Shown here in pieces: positions 9,682 to 17,955 of a stretch of 64,000 nt of DNA. The translations under genes were made by a program, and so were the position numbers. The DNA lies in the NCBI GenBank assembly GCA_050250915.1, contig JBFWNT010000012.1, forward strand, positions 1-64,000, given 5' to 3'. Each line of letters starts with the position of its first letter. The first letter of the stretch is position 1. The notes under the pieces were generated by a model. It was not told the DNA's origin. It searched no databases and saw nothing but the letters and a program-made list of their open reading frames with translations. This DNA is from Miltoncostaea sp050250915 (lineage in GTDB: Bacteria > Actinomycetota > Thermoleophilia > Miltoncostaeales > Miltoncostaeaceae).

Positions 9682-10448
9682 GTGGCGACCCCGGCGCGGT
9701 GGACCTGGCGCTCGCCGCCCTCGCGCAGCGGACGGCCGTCGAAGCCGCCCGACGCCTCCAGGTGACGCAGCCCCGCGTCGTCCAGCAGGCCCGCGAGCTC
9801 GTCGGGGGTGAACAGGTGGACGCGGTGGCGGCGCAGGGCCTCGTGCGGCGGCCCGTCCCCGTTCCGCGTGCGGATCCGCAGCGTGAACGCAAGCGTGTGA
9901 GTGTCCGGGTCCCAGCTGTCGTACCAGGCGGAGTGCGTCAGGACCTCGCCGGTCGCGGGGTCGCGGTAGCGGCCGCCCGACCGCTCCTGGCCCATGGAGT
10001 GGCGGATCTCCTCCACGTCCGGCAGCGCGACGTCGAAGATCAGCTCCCCGCCGGGCGCCAGGTGGTCGCGGACCGACCGGAATGCCGCGTCCCGGTCGGC
10101 GGGGTCGGTGAGCACCTGGAGGGTGTTCATCGCGACCGCCACCAGGCCGAAGCGCCGCCCCAGGTCGAACCGGGCCAGGTCGGCCTCGACCGGGTGGATG
10201 CGCGCCGCCACGGCCGGTTCCTCGCCGCCCAGGCGCCGGCGCAGCTCGTCGAGCATCTCCGGGGAGCGGTCGAGCGCCCACACCTGGTGGCCGTCGCGGG
10301 CGAGGGGGATCGCCACGCGGCCGGTGGCGCACCCCAGGTCCAGCACCGGGCCGCCCAGGCGGGCGGCGTGGCGCCGCCAGAACGCGATGTCCTCGTCGTA
10401 GTGGGCGTGCTCGGCGGCGAAGCGCCGCGCCTCGTCGTCACCGCTCAC
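9678..10448 (-). CDS. Class I SAM-dependent methyltransferase between murT and gatD
   Basis: A 256-residue Rossmann methyltransferase. Motif I is VLDLGCATGR (about 35-44), followed by the acidic loop WALDRSPEML, motif post-II VEADLARF and LAPGGELIFDV. It resembles methyltransferase domains of the Methyltransf_25/11 type. The substrate is unknown. GTG at 10448 lies inside the 3' end of murT (11-nt overlap) and its stop overlaps gatD, so the three are translationally coupled. This placement inside a normally contiguous enzyme pair suggests a cell-wall-related or regulatory role, by inference. Confidence 0.85.
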   Translation of the reverse strand: MSGDDEARRFAAEHAHYDEDIAFWRRHAARLGGPVLDLGCATGRVAIPLARDGHQVWALDRSPEMLDELRRRLGGEEPAVAARIHPVEADLARFDLGRRFGLVAVAMNTLQVLTDPADRDAAFRSVRDHLAPGGELIFDVALPDVEEIRHSMGQERSGGRYRDPATGEVLTHSAWYDSWDPDTHTLAFTLRIRTRNGDGPPHEALRRHRVHLFTPDELAGLLDDAGLRHLEASGGFDGRPLREGGERQVHRAGVAT

Positions 10449-11811
10449 GCCAGAACGCCTCCGCCACCCCGCGGCGCACCAGCGTCTCCCGCAGGCCGAG
10501 CATCGCCGTGTAGGTGGGCAGCACGTAGAGGGTCCCGCCGGGCGGCACCGTGGCGACGGCGTGGTCCAGGGCGGCCTCCGGGTCGGGCAGCACCGTCATC
10601 CGGTCGGACCCCACGCCCGCGTACCGCACCCGCAGGGCCAGGTCGTAGGCCCGGTCGCCGGTCAGGGTGAGCGAGGCCGACGCCTCCAGCAGCGGCTCGT
10701 AGTCGACGTCCCAGATCCACGAGACGTCGTGGCCGTCGGCGGTCCGGTCGTTCAGGGCGACGAGCAGGTGAGGCGGGTCCGGGTCGAGCAGCACGGTGCG
10801 GACGGTCTCGTTGGCCCCCGTCGGGTTCTTGGCGAGCAGCAGCACCAGCTCGCGGCCGTCGAGCGTGACGCGCTCCCCGCGGCCGAAGGCGGCGGGGCTC
10901 TCGGCCAGCCCGGCCGCGATCGCGTCGCGCGGCACGCCCATCGCGACGGCCGCCGCCGTCGCCGCGGTGGCGTTGTAGGCGTTGTGCAGCCCGGGCAGCG
11001 GCAGCTCGGCGCGGACCTCCCCGACGGGCGTCTCCAGGGTGACCGCGATGCCGTGCGTGCCCCGCAGTTCCACGCGGGTGGCGCGCACGTCGGGACGGGG
11101 ACGGGCGAGGCCGCAGCCGTCGCAGCGCCAGTGGCCGAGGTGGCCGAGCGTCACCAGGTCGTAGCGCAGCGGCGCGGCGCAGTTGCGGCAGCGGGTGGAG
11201 TCGGCGGCGTGGGGGAGGGCGCCCAGGCCCACGGCGGGATCGTCGATGCCGAAGGTCAGCACGCCGTCGCGCCCCTGGCCGAGCGCGGCGATGGCCGGGT
11301 CGTCGGCGTTCAGGACGGGGGTGGAGCCGGGCGGCAGGCCGGCCACCATGCGGGCCCACAGGTCGGCGAGGTGCTCGAGCTCCCCGTAGCGGTCGAGCTG
11401 GTCGCGGAACAGGTTCATCAGCAGCAGCACCCGCGGCGGCAGCTGGCGGGCCACCTCGGTCAGCGCCGCCTCGTCGACCTCGAACAGGGCCGAGTCGGGC
11501 GCCGGGCGACGGCCCTGCGCGTCGAGCAGCGCCGTGGCGACCCCTGAGAGCAGGTTGGCGCCCGACGGGTTGGTCACCGGGTCCCACCCCGCGCGGCGCG
11601 CGCACGAGGACAGCAACCGGGCGGTGGTGGTCTTGCCGTTCGTCGCCGAGACGAGCGTCACGCCGCGCGGCAGCTCCGCCCCCAGCTCGGCGAGCGCCTC
11701 GGGCCGCATGCGGAGCAGCAGCTTGCCGGGGAGGCTCGTGCCGCCGCCGCGCCCCAGCCTGCGCGACAGCCGACCCGCGGCGCGGGCGAGGGTCAGCGAG
11801 GGGGCGGCCAC
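10438..11811 (-). CDS. murT: Mur-ligase-family lipid II isoglutaminyl synthase subunit MurT
   Basis: MurT is the ATP-dependent Mur-ligase-like partner of GatD. The 457-residue protein has the P-loop SATNGKTTTARLL (about 52-64), the Mur-ligase central domain with LLLMNLFRDQLDRYGE, and the MurT-specific zinc ribbon with CRNC and, about 25 residues on, CDGC. The C-terminal DUF1727 region contains ALNDRTADGHDVSWIWDVDYE. Acting on the cytoplasmic face, it would activate the D-Glu alpha-carboxylate of lipid II. GTG at 11811 lies within the rpiA 3' end (19-nt overlap). Alternative starts upstream are possible but would intrude further into rpiA. Confidence 0.93.
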   Translation of the reverse strand: MAAPSLTLARAAGRLSRRLGRGGGTSLPGKLLLRMRPEALAELGAELPRGVTLVSATNGKTTTARLLSSCARRAGWDPVTNPSGANLLSGVATALLDAQGRRPAPDSALFEVDEAALTEVARQLPPRVLLLMNLFRDQLDRYGELEHLADLWARMVAGLPPGSTPVLNADDPAIAALGQGRDGVLTFGIDDPAVGLGALPHAADSTRCRNCAAPLRYDLVTLGHLGHWRCDGCGLARPRPDVRATRVELRGTHGIAVTLETPVGEVRAELPLPGLHNAYNATAATAAAVAMGVPRDAIAAGLAESPAAFGRGERVTLDGRELVLLLAKNPTGANETVRTVLLDPDPPHLLVALNDRTADGHDVSWIWDVDYEPLLEASASLTLTGDRAYDLALRVRYAGVGSDRMTVLPDPEAALDHAVATVPPGGTLYVLPTYTAMLGLRETLVRRGVAEAFWRER

Positions 11812-12494
11812 CCCGGGATCGTAGCGGCGGCCGCCGCCGCCTCGGCCGTGCGGCACCCGCCGTCCGGGAAGCCGATGAGCACCCGGTCGAGGGCCACGTG
11901 GAACACGCCCTGGTCCACCACGCCCGTCGTGCCGCCCACGCGGGCGGCGACGGCGCCCCAGTCGGACCCGGCGGGGACGGTCAGGTCCATGAGCACCAGG
12001 CCGTCGTCGCTGCGTCCGGGGCGGCGGACGGGGGAGAGGTCGGCCAGCGCGCGGGCGACCGCCGCGGCGCCGAACGGGACGGCCGCCACCGGCAGCGTGC
12101 CCCAGGCGTCGAGGGAGCCGACCATCTTGGGGGCGTCCACCAGGATCAGGAAGCGGGCGGCCGAGTCGGCGACGATCCGCTCCCGCACCAGCGCGCCGCC
12201 GGCGCCCTTCACCACCAGCCCGTCCGGGTCGACCGCGTCGGCGCCGTCGAACGCCAGGTCCAGCGGCGCCCCGGGGCGGCCCACGGGGATGCCCACCTCG
12301 CGGGCCAGGGCGTCGGAGGCCCGCGAGGTCGGCACCCCGGTGCACCTCAGCCCGCCGGCCACCCGCTCGCCCAGCGCCCGGATGCCCGCCGCCGCCGCGC
12401 GGCCCGTACCCAGGCCCACGCGCATGCCGTCACGCACCTCCGCCGCCGCGGCCCGGCCGGCGGCCGCCCACGCGTCTTGCCTGCTGGCGCTCAC
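11793..12494 (-). CDS. rpiA: Ribose-5-phosphate isomerase A
   Basis: RpiA interconverts ribose 5-phosphate and ribulose 5-phosphate in the non-oxidative pentose phosphate pathway. The 233-residue protein keeps the phosphate loop VGLGTGRAA, the catalytic FDGADAVDP with its acidic residues, and KGAGGALVRE with the conserved lysine and glutamate. It heads the minus-strand operon. The GTG start is 8 nt from a TAGCCT box on the minus strand, near the leaderless pattern seen elsewhere. It is divergent from the MBL gene, 29 bp apart. Confidence 0.93.
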   Translation of the reverse strand: MSASRQDAWAAAGRAAAAEVRDGMRVGLGTGRAAAAGIRALGERVAGGLRCTGVPTSRASDALAREVGIPVGRPGAPLDLAFDGADAVDPDGLVVKGAGGALVRERIVADSAARFLILVDAPKMVGSLDAWGTLPVAAVPFGAAAVARALADLSPVRRPGRSDDGLVLMDLTVPAGSDWGAVAARVGGTTGVVDQGVFHVALDRVLIGFPDGGCRTAEAAAAAATIPGWPPPR

Positions 12495-12523
12495 GGCCGG
12501 GAAGGCTATGCGACGATCAGGAC

Positions 12524-13420
12524 GTGGAGGAGATCGCCCCCGGCGTCCGCATGATCGACACCCTCCTCGCGGGCTGGGCGGGCGTCACCGCCGCGTACCT
12601 CGTCGAGGGCGACGCCCCTGCGCTGGTCGACACCGGCGCGCGGACCTCGGCGCAGGCGGTACGCGACGCGCTGGCCGCCGGGGGCGTCGGGCCGGACGAC
12701 CTGCGCTGGATCGTGCTGACGCACGTCCACCTGGACCACTGCGGCGCCACCGGGATCCTGGCGCGCGCCTACCCGCGGGCCCGCGTGGTGGTCCACGTCC
12801 GCGGGGCGCGTCACCTGGTGGAACCCGGCCGACTGGTGGCCGGCACGGCGGCGGTCCACAAGGAGCGGTGGTCGCTCTACGGCGGACTCGACCCCACGCC
12901 GGCCGAGCGGATCGACGCGGCCGACGACGGGCACGTCCTCGACCTCGGCGCAGGCCGGCGGCTGCGGATGGTCGCCACGCCCGGTCACGCCCGCCACCAC
13001 ATGGCGGTGCTCGACGAGACGACGGGCACGGTCATCGCCGGCGACGCCCTCGGCCTGCGCTTCCACGGCGCCGGGGCGTACCCGGCCCTGCCGCCGCCGG
13101 AGATCGACCCGCCCGCCGGACAGGCGAGCCTGGACCGGCTCGACGAGCTGCGCCCCACGGCGGTGTGCCCGGCCCACTTCGGGCCCGTCCCGGACCCGTC
13201 GGAGGCGATCGAGGACGCCCGGCGCCAATTGGCGCTCGCCGCCGAGGCCGCACGGGCGGCGCCGGACCGCGACGCGCTGGCCGGCGATCTGGAGCGGGCG
13301 ATCCCGATGGCGGCGAGCATCGGCGACCCGGAGGCGGTCGCCCTGCTCGAGCGCCTCGGGTGGGCGCCGCAGACGGTCGACGGGCTGTGGGCGTGGAGCC
13401 GCCGGTTATTGTCTGGCTGA
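12524..13420 (+). CDS. MBL-fold metallo-hydrolase
   Basis: A 298-residue metallo-beta-lactamase-fold hydrolase. The dinuclear metal motif is THVHLDHCG (about 66-74), with further ligands in GHARHH (about 152-157), the bridging Asp in VIAGDALG (about 172) and a late His in CPAHFG. A helical C-terminal extension of about 90 residues follows, as in SAM-binding-site-lacking, LACTB2-like hydrolases. The substrate is unknown; thioester or nucleic-acid hydrolysis are the common options. GTG at 12524 is supported by the conserved N terminus EEIAPGVRMIDT. Confidence 0.88.
   Translation: MEEIAPGVRMIDTLLAGWAGVTAAYLVEGDAPALVDTGARTSAQAVRDALAAGGVGPDDLRWIVLTHVHLDHCGATGILARAYPRARVVVHVRGARHLVEPGRLVAGTAAVHKERWSLYGGLDPTPAERIDAADDGHVLDLGAGRRLRMVATPGHARHHMAVLDETTGTVIAGDALGLRFHGAGAYPALPPPEIDPPAGQASLDRLDELRPTAVCPAHFGPVPDPSEAIEDARRQLALAAEAARAAPDRDALAGDLERAIPMAASIGDPEAVALLERLGWAPQTVDGLWAWSRRLLSG
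13221..13236. repeat. Single arm of the dispersed palindrome, inside the MBL gene
   Basis: GGCGCCAATTGGCGCT contains the exact 12-bp core. It encodes Arg-Gln-Leu-Ala with CAA and TTG codons. The outer CATC/GATG flank is absent. Confidence 0.5.
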
Positions 13421-13421
13421 C

Positions 13422-14084
13422 ATGAAGAGCGTCCGGGTCGATCTGGTGGTCATCGGGGTGCGCGAGGGCCGCGCCGAGGGGCTCCTGGTGCGCCTGCCCG
13501 GCAGCGTGTGGGCCCTGCCGGGGGCGACGGTCGCCGAGGGCACGACGCTCGAGGACGCCGCGCGGCGCGCCCTGGCCGCCCAGACCGGCGTCGCGGGCGT
13601 CGCGCTGGAGCAGCTCTACACCTTCGACCGCGACGAGGGGGAGGGGGTGGCCGTGGCGTGGCTCGGCCTGGTGGCGGAGGGCCGCCACGCCCTGACCCCC
13701 GGCCCCGGGGTGGTGGAGGTGCGCTGGTTCCCCCTCGACGACCTCCCCGCGCTCGACGCCGAGGACGCCCGGACGCTGGCGTACGGGCAGCGGCGGGTGC
13801 GCTCCAAGGCGTCGTACGCGCCCATCGCCCTCCAGTTGCTGCCCGAGACGTTCACCCTCGGGGAGCTCCAGACGGTGTACGAGGCGGTGCTGGGCCGCGT
13901 CCTCGACACGCGCAACTTCCGGCGCGACGTGCTGGCCGCCGGCGTGGTGGAGCCGACGGGCCGCACCCGCGCCGAGGGCCCCGGCCGGCCGGCGCTGCTG
14001 TACCGCTCCGCCGGGGGCGATTTCCAGGTGCTGGCCCGGGAACGGCGGATCGCGCGGGCCATCTCCGGCGCCGACGGGACGTGA
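13422..14084 (+). CDS. Nudix-domain protein with C-terminal winged helix (NrtR-like regulator)
   Basis: A 220-residue protein. Residues 1-130 form a Nudix fold, and about 140-215 form a winged helix with the typical QLLPETFTLGELQTVYEAVLG and NFRRDVL segments of the NrtR/COG1051-4111 group. The Nudix box is degenerate: GATVAEGTTLEDAARRALAAQTG lacks the REXXEE catalytic pair, having RALAAQ instead. That favours a ligand-sensing repressor over an ADP-ribose pyrophosphatase. NrtR relatives respond to ADP-ribose and control NAD or pentose genes, but no NAD gene is adjacent here. ATG at 13422 directly follows the MBL stop. Confidence 0.8.
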   Translation: MKSVRVDLVVIGVREGRAEGLLVRLPGSVWALPGATVAEGTTLEDAARRALAAQTGVAGVALEQLYTFDRDEGEGVAVAWLGLVAEGRHALTPGPGVVEVRWFPLDDLPALDAEDARTLAYGQRRVRSKASYAPIALQLLPETFTLGELQTVYEAVLGRVLDTRNFRRDVLAAGVVEPTGRTRAEGPGRPALLYRSAGGDFQVLARERRIARAISGADGT

Positions 14085-14180
14085 CGATCCGCCCGCGATG
14101 GACGGGATGGGGGACACCCCGGGAAGCCGCCGACCCCCGTGGTAGCCTTCGGCGGCCTCGGTACACGGAAAGGGAGCGGA

Positions 14181-14432
14181 ATGGCGCACGGCGGCGGCAA
14201 GGAGTACCCCAAGGACCTCCCGGCCACCTGGCCCTTCCGTGTCGCGGGGACGGTCTTCATCGCGGCGTTCGTCTGGTTCTGCATGGGCTTCGCCATCAAG
14301 GACACCGGCGAGACCCTCGACAACCACATGCCGGTCTTCTGGATCCTCATCCTGATCGGGATCGTCTTCGTCGTCGGCGGGGGCGCGTTCAACATCAACC
14401 GGGAGCTCCGCCGCAGGCGCTCCCTGGGGTGA
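14181..14432 (+). CDS. Small two-helix membrane protein
   Basis: An 83-residue protein with two predicted transmembrane helices, about 22-42 (VAGTVFIAAFVWFCMGFAI) and 52-72 (FWILILIGIVFVVGGGAF), and a basic C terminus RELRRRRSLG, so both ends are probably cytoplasmic. The start is ATG at 14181 with AGGGAG about 6 nt upstream. It overlaps the next gene as GTGA. No family is recognised. Confidence 0.75.
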   Translation: MAHGGGKEYPKDLPATWPFRVAGTVFIAAFVWFCMGFAIKDTGETLDNHMPVFWILILIGIVFVVGGGAFNINRELRRRRSLG

Positions 14433-14794
14433 GCGCGGGGCCGCTCGCCGACCGCGCCGCCAGGTTCGCCGCGGCGGTGGCCTGGCTCGACGAGCCCGCA
14501 TGGGCCGGGCGGGTGTCCGCCCTGGCCGGCGACGTGCCGCGAGCGCCCGAGCGCCCGACCTACCGCGAGCTGGCCACGGCCGGCACCGCGCTGGTGGCCG
14601 CGCTCGCCGACGCGGGCCGCTGGGCCGAGGCGGCCGAGGAGGCGCGCGACCTGAAGCGCCTGTTCGGGGGCACCCCCGACGAGCTGGGGCCCATCGTGAT
14701 CGACGCCTTCGACGGGCTGCTGGCCGCGGCGATCGCCCGCGACCGCGGCGACCTCCAGGATTTCGTCGAGTTGATCGAGACGCTGTTCCCGTGA
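14429..14794 (+). CDS. Small helical protein of unknown function
   Basis: A 121-residue, alanine-rich, all-helical soluble protein, without motifs that I know. It is translated from GTG overlapping the upstream stop (GTGA), and its own stop overlaps the AlgH-like gene in the same way. The three-gene coupling suggests co-expression with the membrane protein and the AlgH-like protein. Confidence 0.65.
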   Translation: MSAGPLADRAARFAAAVAWLDEPAWAGRVSALAGDVPRAPERPTYRELATAGTALVAALADAGRWAEAAEEARDLKRLFGGTPDELGPIVIDAFDGLLAAAIARDRGDLQDFVELIETLFP

Positions 14795-15351
14795 GCGACG
14801 ACGCCCCCGACAGCCGCCGCGGCCGCCTGCTGGTGGCCGCCCCCGCGCTGGTCGACCCCAACTTCCGGCGCTCCGTGGTGCTCATGCTGGAGCACTCCGA
14901 CGAGGGCGCGCTGGGGCTGGTGCTCAACCGGCCGACGCCGCTGGTGTCGCGGGAGGCCCTCCCGGAGGTCCTGGCGGCGGTGATGCCCGAGGGCGAGCGG
15001 ATCTTCCAGGGCGGCCCCGTCCAGCCGGAGGCCGTGATCGTGCTCGCCGACTTCGAGGACGCGGGCGCCGCCGCCAGCATCGCGTTCGGCAGCGTCGGGA
15101 TCGTCGACCCGGCGGGCGAGGCGGCCCGGGCGGGCGGGATCCGGGCGATCCGCGCGTTCGGTGGCTACGCCGGCTGGGCCGGCGGCCAACTGGAGCAGGA
15201 GGTGGCCGAGGAGGCCTGGGTCGACGCCGAGGCCGAGCCCGACGACGTCTTCACCGTCGACCACGCCGGTCTCTGGAGCCGCGTCCTGGAGCGCAAGGGC
15301 GGCACCTGGCGCCTCATCGCCCGCATGCCGGAGGACCCCTCCGTCAACTGA
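14791..15351 (+). CDS. YqgE/AlgH-family protein
   Basis: A 186-residue DUF179 protein. The family hallmarks are present: GRLLVAAPALVDPNFRRSVVLMLEH at the N terminus (here cited in part), GALGLVLNRP, a QGGPV turn, RAFGGYAGWAGGQLEQEV and the C-terminal WSRVLERKGG. The molecular function of the family is unsettled; older links to alginate regulation in Pseudomonas do not carry over directly. The GTG start overlaps the previous stop. A full dispersed palindrome starts 43 nt after its stop. Confidence 0.9.
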   Translation: MSDDAPDSRRGRLLVAAPALVDPNFRRSVVLMLEHSDEGALGLVLNRPTPLVSREALPEVLAAVMPEGERIFQGGPVQPEAVIVLADFEDAGAAASIAFGSVGIVDPAGEAARAGGIRAIRAFGGYAGWAGGQLEQEVAEEAWVDAEAEPDDVFTVDHAGLWSRVLERKGGTWRLIARMPEDPSVN

Positions 15352-15393
15352 GCGGACGCGGGCGGGGTGCGGCCCCCGCTGGCACGATGCCCC

Positions 15394-15436
15394 GATGCGC
15401 CGATTGACGCATCGCCCGGACGCCAATTGGCGCATC
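15394..15436. repeat. Full two-arm dispersed palindrome, copy 1
   Basis: The arms are CGCCGATTGACG flanked by GATG, and CGCCAATTGGCG flanked by CATC, with an 11-nt spacer. Centre-to-centre distance is 23 bp. It lies between the AlgH-like gene and the MFS gene, just ahead of the TTG start of the latter. Confidence 0.85.
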
Positions 15437-15441
15437 CCCCG

Positions 15442-16722
15442 TTGACGGGGCGGCGCCTGCATCCAGCCTGGGTGGTGCTGGTGGCGTCGTTCGTGGTGCT
15501 GCTGGTGGCCGCCGGGACCCGGGCGGCGCCGACGGTCATGATCGGGCCGCTCGGCGACGAGTTCGGCTGGGGCGTCGACCAGATTTCGCTGGCGATCGGG
15601 ATCAACCTGGTCATGTTCGGCGCGATGGCGCCGTTCTCGGCGGCGCTGATGGACCGCTTCGGGGTGCGGCGGGTGGCCGTGGTGGCGCTTACGGCGATGG
15701 CCGCCGGCTCAGCCGCGACGATCGCGATGACGTCGCTGTGGCAGCTCGACCTGCTGTGGGGCGTGGTGATCGGCGCGGCCACCGGCTGCCTGTCGTCGCC
15801 GCTGGCGGCCATCGTGGCGACCCGGTGGTTCGTCGCGCGCCGCGGGCTGGCGACCGGGCTCCTGTCGGCCGCCTACGCCTCCGGCCAGCTCGTGTTCCTG
15901 CCGTCCCTCGCGTTCACCACCCGGGAGGCGGGGTGGCAGTGGGCCGCCCTGCTGGTGGCGCTCGCCGCGGCCGCCTGCATCCCGGTGACGCTGCTCCTGA
16001 TCCGCGACCACCCCGCCGACCGCGGCGTCCCGCCGTTCGGAAGCACCGTGGTGGAGCCGCCGCCGCGCGTACCCGGCAACCCGTTCGCCCGCACCGTCCT
16101 GGCGCTGCGCGAGGCGGCCGCCACCCGCATCTTCTGGCTGCTCGCGGGCACGTTCTTCATCTGCGGCGCCACCACCGTCGGCATCATCGGCACGCACCTG
16201 ATCCCGGCCGCCCACGACCACGGGATCGGCGAGGTGCAAGCGGCGAGCCTGCTCGCCGTGATCGGGGTGTTCGACCTGATCGGCGTGACCACGTCCGGCT
16301 GGCTCACCGACCGCTGGGACCCCGCCCGGCTGCTCTTCTGCTTCTACGCGCTGCGCGGCCTGTCGTTGTTCTTCCTGCCGCTCGTGCTGGGCGAGACGGC
16401 GCTCGGGATGGCCGCCTTCGTCGTGGTCTTCGGCCTCGACTGGGTGGCCACGGTGCCGCCGACGGTCGCGATCACGGTCGCCCACTTCGGGCGGGAGCGG
16501 GCGGGCGTGGTCTTCGGGTGGATCTTCGCCGCCCACCAGCTCGGGGCGGCCGCCTCGGCGTGGGCGGGCGGCGTCGTCCGCGCCTCCGCCGACACCTACG
16601 TGCCGGCGTTCCTCGGGACGGGGCTGCTGGGCATCGCCGCCGCCGCGATGACCCTCGGCATGGGCGGGGTGCGCCGCGGTCCCCGCGTCGCCGTGCCCGC
16701 GGCGACCACGACGGTCACGTAG
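15442..16722 (+). CDS. MFS transporter
   Basis: A 426-residue integral membrane protein with about 12 predicted helices and the MFS loop motif DRFGVRRVAV between helices 2 and 3, with the second half marked by LTDRWDPARLL. Similarity in style is to the oxalate/formate-antiporter-like or monocarboxylate group, but the substrate is not readable. TTG at 15442 starts the protein right after the palindromic element. GTG at 15367 in the same frame would translate through the element, so I reject it. No partner gene indicates the cargo. Confidence 0.85.
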   Translation: MTGRRLHPAWVVLVASFVVLLVAAGTRAAPTVMIGPLGDEFGWGVDQISLAIGINLVMFGAMAPFSAALMDRFGVRRVAVVALTAMAAGSAATIAMTSLWQLDLLWGVVIGAATGCLSSPLAAIVATRWFVARRGLATGLLSAAYASGQLVFLPSLAFTTREAGWQWAALLVALAAAACIPVTLLLIRDHPADRGVPPFGSTVVEPPPRVPGNPFARTVLALREAAATRIFWLLAGTFFICGATTVGIIGTHLIPAAHDHGIGEVQAASLLAVIGVFDLIGVTTSGWLTDRWDPARLLFCFYALRGLSLFFLPLVLGETALGMAAFVVVFGLDWVATVPPTVAITVAHFGRERAGVVFGWIFAAHQLGAAASAWAGGVVRASADTYVPAFLGTGLLGIAAAAMTLGMGGVRRGPRVAVPAATTTVT

Positions 16723-16731
16723 GGTGCCGCG

Positions 16732-17496
16732 GTGGTGCCCCGGACCCGCATCGTCGCCGCCGTGCTCACGGCGCTGGTCGCCGCCGTCCTGCTGACGGCG
16801 TGCGGCGACGACGACGCGTCGGCCACGGCGGCCGACCTCGAGGGCGTCCCGTGGGTGCTCGAGTCCGGCGCCGGATTCGCGGCCGGCGGAGCGGCGCCCA
16901 CCGCGACCTTCGCGGACGGCCGGGTGACGGGCACCACCGGCTGCAACCGGTACAGCGGCACCTACACCGTCGAGGGCGGCCGGCTGACCATCGAGACCGG
17001 CCCGCAGACGCTGAAGGCGTGCCCGCCGCCGGCCGATGAGGTCGAGCAGGCCTACCTGGCCGCGCTCGGGCGGGTCGGCGGCTGGCGCGTGGAGGGCGAC
17101 GAGCTGGTGCTGCTGGCCGACGGCGCCCCGGCGCTGCGGTTCCACGCCGCCTCGCCGGCCGGCTCGTGGGCGGTGACGTCGCTGAACACCGGCGACGCGC
17201 TCACCAGCCCCATCCCGGGGACCGAGCTGACGGCGACCTTCGCCGAGGACGGCACGCTGTCCGGCTCGGCCGGCTGCAACCAGTACAACGCCCGGTACGT
17301 GGCGTCGGGCGACATCCTGGAGATCTCCCCGCCGGCGTCCACCCGGAAGTTCTGCGAGACGCCGGAGGGCGTGATGGACCAGGAGGCCGCCTACCTGGCG
17401 GCGCTCCCGAAGACGGCCCGCTTCCAGCTCGGCGAGCACGGCCTGGAGCTGCTGCACGCCGACGGGACGTTCGTCGCGACCTACGCCCCCCGGTAG
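16732..17496 (+). CDS. Lipoprotein with two META (HslJ-like) domains
   Basis: A 254-residue exported lipoprotein. The signal peptide ends in the lipobox LLTAC, giving a lipidated Cys at about 23. Two META domains follow, at about 35-130 and 140-250, each with the GxxGCNxYxGxY pattern (TGCNRYSGTY and AGCNQYNARY). META proteins such as HslJ are linked to envelope stress and drug tolerance, but their chemistry is unknown. GTG at 16732 is exactly 6 nt after TAGGGT (16720-16725), predicting a leaderless mRNA. GTG at 16735 is an alternative. Confidence 0.88.
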   Translation: MVPRTRIVAAVLTALVAAVLLTACGDDDASATAADLEGVPWVLESGAGFAAGGAAPTATFADGRVTGTTGCNRYSGTYTVEGGRLTIETGPQTLKACPPPADEVEQAYLAALGRVGGWRVEGDELVLLADGAPALRFHAASPAGSWAVTSLNTGDALTSPIPGTELTATFAEDGTLSGSAGCNQYNARYVASGDILEISPPASTRKFCETPEGVMDQEAAYLAALPKTARFQLGEHGLELLHADGTFVATYAPR

Positions 17497-17500
17497 GGCC

Positions 17501-17881
17501 TCAGACGAAGTCCTCGCCGTGGACGGTGAGGGCGTAGATGATCACGCCGTTCACGGCCATCAGCACGACCGACCGGGCCGGGTCGGCGCCGATGAACAGG
17601 AAGTGCCAGAAGCCGGTGAGCCCGGCGACCATGATGCCCAGGAACTGGCCGAACACCCAGCGGCGCAGCACCAGGATGCCGGTCAGGATCTCGATCGCGC
17701 CGATGATGATCCACGTGGAGCCGAGCGCCGTCGTGTCGCCGAACAGCAACTCGTCGGCCGCGAACGCGTGATCCCGCTGGATCGCGACGATCCCGTCCAG
17801 CACGTTCAGGATCCCCGCCACGAGCAGCACCACGCCCGCGAACGTGACCCAGCCACCACGCGGAATGCCGACGCGCGCCAC
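17501..17881 (-). CDS. Four-helix membrane protein (DUF7144-like)
   Basis: A 126-residue protein with four hydrophobic segments, beginning GGWVTFAGVVLLVAGILNVLDGI. This resembles a family of small actinobacterial membrane proteins (DUF7144-like, by recollection). Function is unknown. GTG at 17881 is chosen because the conserved hydrophobic start follows closely, and a GTG two codons upstream is also possible. The gene lies just downstream of rpoD with a strong hairpin between them, so it probably has its own promoter. Confidence 0.75.
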   Translation of the reverse strand: MARVGIPRGGWVTFAGVVLLVAGILNVLDGIVAIQRDHAFAADELLFGDTTALGSTWIIIGAIEILTGILVLRRWVFGQFLGIMVAGLTGFWHFLFIGADPARSVVLMAVNGVIIYALTVHGEDFV

Positions 17882-17911
17882 CGCCCACCCCCTCGTGTCC
17901 GGACGTGCGAC

Positions 17912-17942
17912 GCCGGCCCCGGGGGCGGACCCCAGGGCCGGC
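17912..17942 (-). terminator. Hairpin after rpoD
   Basis: GCCGGCCC (17912-17919) pairs perfectly with GGGCCGGC (17935-17942), with further GGGG/CCCC pairing in the loop. It begins 14 nt after the rpoD stop on the minus strand. There is no oligo-T tract, as is common in very GC-rich actinobacteria. Confidence 0.6.
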
Positions 17943-17955
17943 GCGGAGACTGCTG

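Noticed and set aside
15394..15436. Element as an ordinary intrinsic terminator
   Set aside because: No oligo-T follows any copy, each arm is itself a palindrome, and one full copy lies inside a gene. A termination role is still possible.
15367..15441. Earlier GTG start for the MFS transporter
   Set aside because: It would translate the intergenic palindrome into a non-conserved leader before the first helix.
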